Shown piece after piece: positions 21,626 to 32,300 of a stretch of 64,000 nt of DNA. This DNA comes from Littorina saxatilis (Eukaryota > Mollusca > Gastropoda > Littorinimorpha > Littorinidae): the NCBI RefSeq assembly GCF_037325665.1, contig NC_090254.1:39197647-39261646 (forward strand). The letters run 5' to 3'. Numbering within the stretch: the stretch's first letter is position 1; each line of letters opens with the position of its first letter. Below the pieces are notes generated by a model. It saw nothing but the letters and a program-made list of their open reading frames with translations. It was not told where the DNA came from and ran no database searches. Position numbers and translations under genes: made by a program.

Positions 21626-23204
21626 GGCTATTATCCGTTGTTCACAAAACATTCCTATATAATGTTTGGAAACAATGGTAGGGATAAAAATCAACCGTTT
21701 CCAACTGTGCCAAAAAATCAAAAAGACGCGTTCTATAACGGTCAAACGGTCCCTTAACAGACTTGGGCGGGGTCATCTAACGGTTGGCAGACAGCACAAA
21801 CACCCTGTGACTGCTCGCAAGGAAAAAATAAATCTGGATGGCAGTATGGCTACAACTACGTCGTTTAGTGTAACCATAACCCCTGAATGTATGAACAGCA
21901 GAAAAGGCTGTCTTTGACGTCACTGTATAATAAGAAGCACAAAAGGGATTTTTTGGAACTTTCTCTTGGTTGGAGACAAACATGTCCGCAATGCATTCGT
22001 GCATCAAGCTATCCATGCAGTCGTTTATTGTTGATTCTTTAGCTCCTCTTTGGCAGGGGGATTTTCACTTTGTTTTCCTTCAATTTCACTATGGGAGTTG
22101 TTCTTAACATACGTTTGTTAAGAAAATTTTGGCTGATTGTAAAACAGCTGTAATATACAGCAGTCCAGGTTGTCCTTCAACTGTAAAAATGAAATAATGC
22201 TCTTTAAAGTATCATTTACAACAGTGGTGGCTGTTTTCACAAGTATGCTACAAAAAACACGACAATACATAATACATAAGGAAAAGCCCTATGTTTGGTC
22301 AGTTGGTGAGATAGGTAAATGTTATTTTTGTGTGACAGTTCTGATGGTTTTCAAAGGGCTAATTCTTTGCTTTTCGACATATGCCCAACTGAAAACGCTT
22401 TAGCAACTCATGTGCACATGACAACCATCTAAATAGACTACATGTTCGCAGAAAACACAATACTGATTATAGAGGGAAAAATAACGGCTCTTTTTAAAAG
22501 CACGTTTAGTAGTGAAGTACTTTTAGGATTGTTTGGAATTTTTTACCAGCAGACACCCTTTCACTGCTGAGTGTCTTAGTATTGTAAGATGTGTGATTTG
22601 AATTTTGGTTTAAAGGTGCCTTTGGTTTGAACACCCCTACCCCTACGAGGCAGAAATACAAAGAAATAGAAGGAAATTGAGCCTATTTGGAACCAGACTT
22701 TAGTATGTTCCCATGGGGGGATTCACGGTGCGAATGACACTGCGTCAGCTTGTTCATTTATCTTTAGTATTTTCTTCAACTTTAACTTTTAGGACCATGT
22801 ATGAGGTTGTGGCAAGCTAAATACACAACACGACGACGTCTCGGAAAAATAGTAAGGATTATATAGGGAAAAACAACAGTGTCAGTTAATGTCCGTTTTG
22901 AAGGTGTTAGTGGTTGGGGATTTTGAAAAGCATCAGACATCAGGCAGATACAATCCTTTCTGCGTGTTCTGGTGCAGAAAGAGTTTTCAGTTTATACATT
23001 GGGGTGACCAGTAGATACCGTTTTACAACCATAGCCCCAAACGACATTTACAGAGCCCAAAGAAGGATTAGGGTCAATTTCAAAGCCACTTTTCCATATG
23101 AAGCGCCAACTTTATATGAAAATGTGTTTAATAAACATCAAAGGACTGAGGTTGAACTTTCTGATAAGGGACATTTTAAACCTAGTCATTGTCACTTCAA
23201 CGTT

Positions 23205-24113
23205 CCCTTCACTAAAGTGGCTAAGATGCCTGGACTAAATTCCCAATTTATTTGTCAGTGCTCCCGTGTTGTTCAGCGGGTCTTGACAATGGGCTTGGCA
23301 TACATTATGATTACTTTTTTGTTGGTGGCTGTCACGAAGTAGCTAAAGTAACCGCTCTCTCGAGAAAATAACTATGTCCCATGGCCGACTTTTGAGTGTG
23401 CTTTTTGTTTGGCTCAGTATTTGGGAATTACGAAAAATTGGTGCGTTTTGGTCGAGTAGGATGGGTCGTTGAACTGTGTTGTTACAGCCCGCCGAAATTA
23501 TCAAAAGTGTTTTTGCTTTTTGTAATTCGGTCGGTTGGTTTGGTGCGGCGTTATACAATCATCTGCTTTTTCAAGACTAAGCATTGATCACTTTAAAACA
23601 CAAGGATCGTCATGGGCCATCATGACTTGTATCATTTTACATCGCATACTAAGAAAGAGCAGAATTCTCACTATGCGCGCGGTACATTTCTAGAATCGCG
23701 TAGCGCAAAGTTGGAATTCCTACAATGGCGACCATTGTTGGAAATCCAACAAAGCGCAGGTCATTTCCGGAAAAGCGCCGATGACGAGATGGGTCGCAAC
23801 AATGATACACATCAAAAATAGATCAGTGGAAGGGGTTGAACTCTTGTATTGGCTGCTTTCTGATACGAGAAGAGAGTATCTTCCCTTTGATCTTCATTCC
23901 AGCTTTGGCGCTCGATCAATGCAGGTGAAGGTTTGAAAGAGTGTACTGTGAGTAGATGTATACTTGTTATTACGGTGTTTTCCCATTGTCTTGTAATTAA
24001 TTATACATGTAGCACGCGCACAAAGGTCGTTTTTCGTCGCATGTGAGGTCTGAGCATGCTGCTATATCGCGTACTTGTAGGCATTGAGTCTGTGACTGAT
24101 TGAGAGGAATGCC
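23205..24113. other. Non-coding flank of the palindrome
   Basis: No supported exon. Short frames exist but show no family motifs. The break from arm to flank at 23204 is abrupt. Confidence 0.35.
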
Positions 24114-24503
24114 GGACGTTTCGGCCCTAAGACGTTTCGGGCCTAAGACGTTTCGGCCCCATTTGGGACGTTTCGGCCCTAAAAGTCAGGACGTTTCGGC
24201 CCATTTCAGGATGTTTCGGCCCTAAGACGGTTCGGCCCTAAGACGTTTCGGCCCCAATTTTTTTTCTTCTCAAAAATCATATTAAAATATAACCTATATA
24301 TAATAATATAGCGCCCTTGATGCGTGTACAGCTCATATTCAATCCAGATTACCAGAGTCGCCTTGTGGCGAGATATGTGCGCGTTACAAATTATTGTATT
24401 ATTAAAGACATTCAAACAAATCGACAGTGTCCTTGTCTGGCTGTGTGAATGGGTATCGTGTGAATGAATACATGTCTATCTCTCTCTCCCTCACACGACA
24501 CGT

Positions 24504-24568
24504 ATTACCAATACCTGTCACAATATAGACCAGTTGGTCTAAGAGGACGTTAAACCCTAATAGTCAGT
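24504..24568 (+). mobile_element. SINE tail-only insertion, 65 bp, duplication CACGACACGT
   Basis: CACGACACGT at 24494-24503 and 24569-24578 flanks 65 bp that end GGACGTTAAACCCTAATAGT, a tail related to but different from family A. It is another insertion of only the 3' end. Confidence 0.75.
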
Positions 24569-24769
24569 CACGACACGTGTTGTACGCACTCAGTCACATT
24601 CAATAGTTGTACGAAAAGTATTTGTATCGTGTGAAACATGTGACCTGTCTAAATTTCATGCAAGGCTGTGTGATGAAGGTGAACTGTTAATTGTGAGTGA
24701 AACTCATTGTTGGGGTGTATAAGAGAAGAGTGTTGCCTGGCGAGTGGGGTCAGTTGTCCAACACAGACA

Positions 24770-24872
24770 ATGGATTTGTGTAGCTCATTGTTCTCACCCG
24801 CTGTGAAAGGTCGTCAACATGCACTTCAGTGTGACACCTGTGATGTGTGGCAACATCGTCTTTGTAAGACCG
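24770..24872 (+). pseudogene. PHD-like zinc-knuckle exon of a MULE-like transposase
   Basis: From ATG 24770 the exon encodes MDLCSSLFSPAVKGRQHALQ then CDTCDVWQHRLCKT, ending at a donor CG/GTAAGC in phase 1. C-D-x-C-x2-W-x-H-x2-C is the core of a PHD/treble-clef finger. From memory, this exon type precedes the transposase in invertebrate MULE-like genes. The frame is open, but the rest of the gene is missing or unrecognised, so it is treated as a remnant. Confidence 0.5.
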
Positions 24873-25392
24873 GTAAGCGATAATTTTTCCTCTGTAGCTG
24901 TTTGAATGTGTAGTGTGCGAGAATATGTAAAACAATTGTATATGGTATTTTAATATATAGAACAGATTCCATACAGCCAATTGATTAACGGAACAGTTGT
25001 TAACAGTTTGAAGTTTTTATTCTGGTTGGCTAGTGACTCCCTGTCAAATGCAACACTTTTGGTTGAATACTCTAGTTTCAAAACGTTATAAACAATGCAG
25101 TTATAGCAACTGTGGTTTGTACCCGGCACGCCGGTAAGCAATTCTTTTTGGTGGACTGAACTTTCTTGAAAGTGACTCACCTGTCTGGCAAGTTAAGACT
25201 GATTTTGAGATCTGGCCATCCCTGCAACTGTCTTAATTTTGCAATGCTCTTCATGCAAGTTGCACTCAAATTTGTGAGCAATTTGTTATGTAACACTTGG
25301 TAAATTGTCCTAAATGATGCTTTAGTAAAAGTTGTTGTCTCCTTTCTCTTTCTAATATTGATTATTTTCTTTTTTTTCCTTTTGGAAGTGTT

Positions 25393-25575
25393 TTGACCAT
25401 GTGCAACAGGCTGCAAGTCATTTTGGAGGAGGAAGCCCCTGATTGCATCTTTGTCAAAACCAGAAAGAGACTTCTACGTGTCTCCAAGAGTCAGCCATCA
25501 CAACCACCTGTTACCCAGAGCCAGCCATCACAACCTCCTGTTCCCAAAGTAATCCAATCCTGTTGCCCGTTTTGA
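25393..25575 (+). pseudogene. Candidate last exon inside the MULE-like element
   Basis: A long pyrimidine tract and GGAAG precede a frame that reads CNRLQVILEEEAPDCIFVKT then a twice-repeated SQPSQPPV and ends CCPF-stop. The composition is protein-like (acidic, then basic, then a Pro/Gln repeat) and the position inside the element suggests a transposase tail. No family match was found. Confidence 0.3.
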
Positions 25576-26865
25576 TACAGGCAGCAACAGGATGCACTTA
25601 GGAGGAGGAACTAGTAGAAGTAGAGAAAGCGGTATTAACATAACAGCTTTTTCCTCTTAACTATGAAACCACACAGATAAACAAGGAGAGCAACCCTTCC
25701 ACAAAGTAAACAATCCTGACGACTCTAATTTCAACAATTTGTCAACTCATGTAAAAGCTTTGCCAGATCCAGATCTACTCTTTACACATGTAATGGGCAG
25801 AGCCAAACATTGTTGAACAGCTGCTTCGTTTCTGCAGAGCTGTATCTGTAAGTTTTCAGCCTGAAAGGTGGGTCGCATCTAAAATATAAATGTTTGTCTT
25901 GTCAAAACCTATGTAAATTTTCCTACATTTTAAGACTCCCTCTTTTTCTGTACTGGAATTTTTTTTGTATCAGATTATTGTTTGGAGTTTTGAAAAGAAA
26001 GGTTCCTGTGTACACCATTATAGATATGACTTTTACTGTAAGTTACATGTATGTTTTTGGTATATATATATATATATAAAACATCAGAAATTGTGAAAGA
26101 AACAATTGAAAGTCAGCAGAGACTTTCTTCCGAGATTTGTTAAAGTCTCTTAGCAGAGAAAGAGAGAGAAATAAGTATCCCTTCACAGACAGCCTATTGG
26201 GAGCATCAGACCCTCCTCAAGGGGGACCGAGATTTACAGAGCAAAGTCCCTAAAATATATATAAATATATAAAACTAGATATCTTTCTTCCCAATATGTT
26301 TATTGCCAAGTGGATGAAGTCATCAGATTTGATCTGCTGCTAACGTTTATCAACATAAGTAAAGTTTTTTGAGCTGACTGTATTGTGTGCATTTTGTTTG
26401 CAAGTGCTGATATGTTTGACTTTGTGCTTCAAAGTACGAGAACTCAGATTTTGTTCTGACACACTCATTGCATCATACAAACATCAATAGACACACACAG
26501 AAAGTGAGCCAAACAAACATTTTTTCTCAGAACATGTTATGGTATGCACAGGGGACATGAAAATTATGGAGAGAAGACTGTGCGCAGGAAGAAGAGAGAA
26601 ACATTCAAACAAATGAAAACAAACCAGTAAATTGTTAAGGTTGCTCTTGGCCACTCTGGTGACATGCATTTTATTCTACCTATATTAGCGAAACCGATAG
26701 GCTAGATCCTCAAGGTCTAATCCTCGTCTCTGTTGCACAAACCCTTGCATCTTTTGCAGATGAAAAAAAGCTTGTGCCTTCCGTCTGCTGTTGTGTCTAC
26801 ACGGCTGATGAGTCGAATCCACTTTAATCTCGTTGTGCTGGTTTCTTCTTGTGTGTTGGATGCGG
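25576..26865. other. Interior of the MULE-like element, no gene seen
   Basis: AT-rich, with an (AT)n run near 26060-26078. No transposase motifs found. Confidence 0.4.
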
Positions 26866-27240
26866 ATCAGACCTGTTTACCCCCATAAGTGTTTTGGAGT
26901 AATGCTCAACCCCAAAAATAGTAATCCTGGCACAAAAATAGTAATCATCCAGCATTCGTCGCCAATTACAACGCACATGACAAGTGTGTCTGCGAAACGC
27001 AATCAGGATGCACATATATCCATCATTCACAAACAAAACACATCAGTCAATTTTTGTAGTCATCATAATTTCAAAAAAGATTACATCAAAAGCACATGCA
27101 TCACTGATTCTTTTTCTTTTGCTCGTAGTAGGCCTTTTTCAGTGTGTCAAGCGCTTCTCTACTGTACTTGCGCCATACGCAAAGCTGTGTTGCAGACGAT
27201 TTGTTTCCTCGAAAAAATGACGCAGCCAATGAGAGGCGTC
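26866..27240 (-). mobile_element. Fragment of the CAGACCTG element family
   Basis: Starts TCAGACCTGTTTACCCCCAT and is, over nearly 375 bp, the inverted counterpart of 39.75-40.14 kb, including GCGCTTCTCTACTGTACTTG. Only one terminus is present. Confidence 0.7.
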
Positions 27241-27486
27241 TGTGCGGTCACGTGATTTTCCTTCTTTGTTCCATGTAAACGTCGGAACTGTTTAGTGGTG
27301 TATTTTTGTAAGAAAAAACAAAATCTGTAAATGAGTTTGTAAGAAAAAACAAAATTTGTAAATGAGGGCCGAAACGTCCTAGGGCCGAAACGCCCATTGG
27401 GCCGAAACGACCATTTGGGCCGAAACGTCCTGGTAAATTGGGGCCGAAACGACTTGGGCCGAAACGTCTTTGGGCCGAAACGACTT

Positions 27487-29191
27487 GACTATTTTTGGTC
27501 ATGACACGAACAGTAGCATTTGATTAGCAATAATAGCACACTGCACACAGACAGATCGAGTAGTGTGTAATATTATTAATGACGTCAGCTTTGTCTTGAT
27601 CTGTGCAAAGGGCTTATTAGAGGACATGTTAATGAGCTAAGCAAGACACATGTCCTTTTAAGGTGTACCCCCAGTAAACTGCAACTACAATTTTCGCGTT
27701 TCAAGTGAAGTGTTTCCTCACCCTCAAAAATGTGTCAAACACAGGCACTTGCTAATTAAATTGTTGGCCTAATATGTAAAAAAAAAAACCAAGAATGTAA
27801 AAATGATCAGGAAGATGACATTTGATGCACAGTTAACTCTCTCTCTTTCTCTGAGTCTCTCTATCTCGTCACTCACAGTCACACACATACACTGTAAATG
27901 TATGGTTGATGTAATAATAGTATACACACTCTTGCAAATGTGACACGCAAATGAACATGTACTGATGGAGCTGCTTTGAATCGTTTGATCCACAGTAATT
28001 TTGACTCGTCTACTTCAATCCCAAAAATAGTGCTGAAGATGAAAACTTAGTAGTCCCAGTGTGTACAAAATGGATAAAAACAATGCAACACACAAGCAAG
28101 TAATGAGGAGGAGAAAAACTGCTTGTTCAGTATTAGTTCTCTCAAGTGTTGTGCTATGCGTAGCTTGTGGCGTGACGCAATGAACTGGTTGACTTAATTA
28201 TGACTGCCTCATAAACATGCTTCCTCCTCTTTCCATCACTCTCACAATCCATTCTGCCACTGCTGGCAAGCGACCAGGGAAGTTGGGTGTCAGTTGATGC
28301 AATAAGTATAGAGCTCTACACAGCTTCCTGTTGTGTACAGTTGCCACCTCAGTTTAACTTTAGTTTAAGTATACTGTAAAACCTAAAAAAAATCTGAGAA
28401 ATTCTTGTCTCGAGAAGGAGGGAATCATAAGAAGGAGGTAAATTTACAGATCTATGTTTTGAACAGAAATTTGGAAAAGGGCCTGAAGAAGGGGGTAGGC
28501 TGTATCTCGGCTGCCCATGAGCATGTAATCTGCTGTATATTGTAACTTCTGTAAGTAAAGTACATGTACTTTTGGTTTGTAATGATTGCGTTTTTTTGGT
28601 CAGATCGAAGCATTATCGTAAATAACACAATAATATGCAGCCATCTAGCCTAATCATTGACTTCTATGCAAACCCAGTGATGGCGCTTATATTTGTTCAA
28701 ACTGGTACACAAACTTTTATGATGAAAACTATCCAGAAAAAAAGGTAGGCTGGTCATTGGAACCAGTAAGAGTCCAACTCAGAGTACTGGTTTTGTTATT
28801 TTACCAGCGAAAAAAACCGGTAGTTCTAAAAATCAACCGGTAGGTTATACCGGCAGCCAATTATTTTCCGGTATTTTTTTATTTCAACCGGTAAAATACC
28901 GGTAATTACCGATTAACGCCAATACTGCAAACCTAAATATAATTAGGACAATATCAAAGATAAAAGGGACTTTGAAAGATAGAAGTTAAGTAGATATAAT
29001 ATATAGAAAGGTATTTTATTAGAATTTGTGCCAGCAAGGTGCGCGCGCATGATCGTATCGTCTGCTACGGGGTGGGTGATTCCGTTTGTACTGTACAAGG
29101 CTGTTTTGCTATGCGATGGTTAGAGTGTTTATGGTAGCGAAGTGCACTTGGCTACAAGTGAATCAAACAGATTTGTGTGTGTGTGTTTCAG
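27487..29191. other. Intergenic sequence upstream of the innexin gene
   Basis: No gene supported. 28376-28512 resembles a decayed Tc1/mariner-type MITE (GTAAATTTACAG and GAAGGAGG blocks seen in the intact copies). 28795-28915 contains repeated CCGGTA / TACCGG words forming a local inverted structure. Confidence 0.4.
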
Positions 29192-29338
29192 TGAAGAAGA
29201 TATAGTGGATGTGACAACTGGCAGCATCACTGTAGCGTACCACAAACAACAAGACAATCTCTGTTGATCAAACAGCATATATAGCTGACACCAGAAGGTC
29301 ACTTGCCTTGACCTGGAAGTGGAACTGGAAACAACACT
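29192..29338 (+). promoter_or_regulatory. Innexin 5' leader and possible core promoter
   Basis: Two readings fit. A TGTGTGTTTCAG acceptor ends at 29191, so 29192-29346 could be the second exon of a gene with an upstream non-coding exon. Alternatively TATATA at about 29277-29282 is a TATA box, with transcription starting about 30 bases later and a leader of about 30 bases. The sequence around the ATG (ACAACACTATGG) is acceptable for initiation. Confidence 0.4.
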
Positions 29339-29346
29339 ATGGCTGC
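29339..29346 (+). CDS. Innexin coding exon 1
   Basis: ATGGCTGC, then donor GTATGT. Only two and two-thirds codons; phase 2. Joining to G at 30720 gives M-A-A-I-Q, a normal short innexin N-terminus. Chosen because no ATG in exon 2 offers a complete N-terminus. Confidence 0.75.
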
Positions 29347-32300
29347 GTATGTTTTTGCCTTCTATTAGTATTATTATTTATTAATACCGTCGTGTTCGTT
29401 GCAATCACCTTCAATTATAGGAGTGCTTGTTGTCTAACCCTAATTTTGTACCAGTGCCCAAGGGAGTGTTTGCATTATTTATAATCTAATGTACCTTCAC
29501 ATTTTGATACAGTGGAACCCCCTTTTAAGACTTCCAAAAATCTGAGAAAATAAAGGTCTTAAAAAGAAGGGAGTCTTATGATATAATGATAGGGGTTAAT
29601 TTACAGAATTACAGAAGTTATGAACAAAAAATCAGATTCTTAAAAGGGAGGGAGTCTTAAATTGGGGGTCTTAAAAAGGAGGTTCCACTGTACACTGGTT
29701 GATGAGTTAAGACTGACTTACAAGTTACATGTATTACACATCTGACTTACAAATCTGGACTGGGTGGCCGAGTGGTAACGCACTTGCGCTCGGAAGCGAG
29801 AGGTTGCGAGTTCGACCCTGGGTCAGGGCGTTAGCAATTTTCTCCCCCCTTTCCTAACCTAGGTGGTGGGTTCAAGTGCTAGTCTTTCGGATGAGATGAA
29901 AAACCGAGGTCCCTTCGTGTATACTACATTGGGGTGTGCACGTTAAAGATCCCACGAATGACAAAAGGGTCTTTCCTGGCAAATTTGTATAGGCATAGAT
30001 AAACAATGTCCACCAAAATACCCGTGTGACTTGGAATAATAGGCCGTGAAAAGTAGGATATGCGCCGAAATGGCTGCGATCTGCTGGTCGATGTGAATGC
30101 GTGATGTATTGTGTAAAAAATGCCATCTCACACGGCATAAGTAGATCCCTGCGCCTTGAGTCCGAGTCTGGAGATACGCGCGCGATATAAGACTTCATAT
30201 AAATAAACATATTTGTGGTATTTCGTGATTTTGGCAATTGCAGACTGTACTGACATACCTGTACTGTACATACCTGACTAACAAATAAACATATTTTTGA
30301 AATGCCATAGGTTGACAAGTAAATGTGCAGACTGACCATCAACCTTTAGCTTTATCTGTTGTGCCATGAAAAAACAACCAGCCATTGTGCGTTGTTGTAG
30401 AGTCTGTTTTCTGCCATTTCTCACTTTGGGATACATGTCCAGTGGAACCTCCCTTTTACAACCTCCCAAAATCTGCGTAAATCAGGCCTGATAAAGGAGG
30501 TATAGTCTACTCTTAAACTAGGGCTACATTTACAGAGGTTATGTCCAGAAAATCTAGGGAATTTGAGTCTTGCCAGCAGGCAGGGTGTGCCAAAGAAAAT
30601 TTTACATTTTTATGTAACATTTTAATGGACAATAAAGTATTGTTATTGTCTTTTAAGGGAGGGAATCTTAAAAGGGCGGTTCGACTGTACACTTTTGCAT
30701 GTTGATTTTTCCTCCCTAGGATTCAGACCACCCTCAGCAGTCTCAACAACATCGCCCTGCGTTCCAACATTCGTAACGACGATGGCGTGGACCAGCTTCA
30801 CCATTTCGTCACCGTGGCCATCCTGGCAGCCTTTGCTGCCATCACCGGTGTGGTCGAGTATGCCGGTGAGCCCATCAACTGCTGGAACTACGGTGATTAT
30901 TTGTGGAAACACTTCCAGGTGAGCAAAGTACAGTGGAACTTCCCCCTTTTTAAGACCTCCAAAAACTGAGAAAATCAGGTCTTAAGAAGGAGGGAGTCTT
31001 AACCCTTACACTGGTGCAATTCTGTAACACATGTTACATAGCCACTGGTGAATTAACAATAACAGAGAGAAAAATAACAAAAAACGGTCATATAGGTTTT
31101 CGCAGCCATGGGAGGTAATCGGAACCGACCAAACAGACTGAGCCAGTAGCGCGACATATGTTGTGACAACCAGGTGACATGACAACCAGGTGACAGTATA
31201 CGTAAAGTAGCGCAACATATGTCGCGACAACCAGCCTAAGGGTTAAAATAAAATGGGGGTAAATTTAATAATAATAATAATAATAATGCAAACTTTTATA
31301 GCGCTATTCTAGAAAAATGTCTACTCTTAGCGCTTTACAATACATACATCGACCAAGCATACTATACACGCACAGGCAAAGAAACCGACCAAACATAACC
31401 AACAAACTATACATGCACAGGCAAAGAAAACGACCAAACATACAATACACGCACAGGCAAAGATAACTACCAAACATAAACAAACATACTATGACCAAAC
31501 ATAACCAACATACTATACGCGCGCAGGCAAAGAGAACAATCAGCACATGTAAGAAGTTATGAACAGAATGTCTGAGAAAACAGGGTCTTGAAAGGGAGTA
31601 TGTCTTAAATTAGGCTTGTCATCAAAGTATTGCGATACGATCTTGATGCATGCATGTCTTCATGTTTTCCCAACCCTGAGACTTTCGCTGTGAGCTTGGA
31701 ATGTGCATGTGTGCACCAGGGTTGTTCGGACACGAAAGAGAGTCTGGACAAAGTTGACTGACCCCTCTTCTCTCCCTCCCTAAGTAGGCTTCATCATGTC
31801 TAATTCTACCCCAGTCCCCTTCCTGTGTTTTGTAAGGTGCTGTTGTTCACAAGTAAAGTGGAGCCGTACTTTCACAGGCATGGGAATTGTCCGCTGAAAG
31901 GCAAATTTCCACCACGTTTTTGTTTTGTTACGCCAAAAAAGCAAAAGTTTCCGCTGAAAAAATAAATGGGGGAGGCAAAAATGGTTCTGATGAGTTTAAT
32001 GGCAAACTTGGAGCTCAGATGACACCAAATTGCACAATTTGGGTTCTTTAGAGTGAGGCTAGGTGCATCGCGCCGTCGACTTTGATATTAGTTACACATT
32101 TTCAGCCTTTTTTACTTTTGTCAATTCCCCTGCCTGTTTTAACCCACCTTCCCACTCACAAAATGGGGTGATTGACTTTAAAAAAAAAATCAGTTTTATA
32201 CCATTCATTGTCTGACTGATGAATTGATTGACTGACTGACTGACTGATTGACTGATTGATTGATCGACTGATTGACTCACTGATAAATGTATTGATTGTC

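Larger units (their letters stand above)
18580..23204. repeat. 4.6-kb palindrome (two inverted arms of about 2 kb, spacer about 0.65 kb)
   Basis: The left arm starts AACGTTGAAGTGACAATG at 18580 and the right arm ends with its complement at 23204. Arms correspond along their length (18580-20560 with 21225-23204). Sampled outer segments are identical. Near 19.9-20.04 kb they differ at about 5 of 195 positions and near 20.35 kb at 3 of 84; inside 20560-21225 they are much more diverged. Each arm holds the same short frames, for example one starting MGILKSIRHQADTILSACSG, none matching a family I know. No target duplication was recognised at the ends. Confidence 0.85.
24114..27486 (+). mobile_element. 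MULE-like element with GACGTTTCGGCCC arrays at both ends
   Basis: 24114-24255 holds about eight copies of (G)ACGTTTCGGCCC spaced by short variable strings; 27367-27486 holds about seven copies in the opposite orientation. This gives a 3.4-kb unit with repetitive inverted ends. Inside is an exon encoding a PHD-like zinc knuckle of the type seen in MULE-like transposases of aquatic invertebrates, but no transposase core. It is probably a deletion derivative. The target duplication was not identified. Confidence 0.65.
30931..31612. mobile_element. Tc1/mariner-type MITE interrupted twice
   Basis: Starts TA/CAGTGGAACTTCCC 12 bp after exon 2. The family interior resumes after a TTAA-flanked insert (31003-31242) and again after a microsatellite-minisatellite block (31264-31548), ending near 31612 without a clean right terminus. 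Confidence 0.65.

Noticed and set aside
18580-23204. Palindrome as a read-through assembly artefact
   Set aside because: Not fully excluded, but the arms differ by scattered substitutions that increase inward, which a folded single read would not produce.
18493-23342. Paired identical frames in the palindrome arms as host genes
   Set aside because: Identical because the arms are copies; short, with no domain or splice support.
24114-24255. CRISPR-like array of GACGTTTCGGCCC
   Set aside because: Repeats are too short and irregularly spaced, and an inverted partner array at 27.4 kb shows these are transposon ends.
26833-27255. 140-codon frame resembling one at 39.7-40.1 kb
   Set aside because: The similarity is due to a shared mobile-element fragment in opposite orientation; the frames are not conserved in phase or ends.
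29758-29830. tRNA gene (also at 34659, 38937 and 61023)
   Set aside because: Box A and box B are present, but the sequence runs on into a SINE body with target duplications and the acceptor stem does not close.
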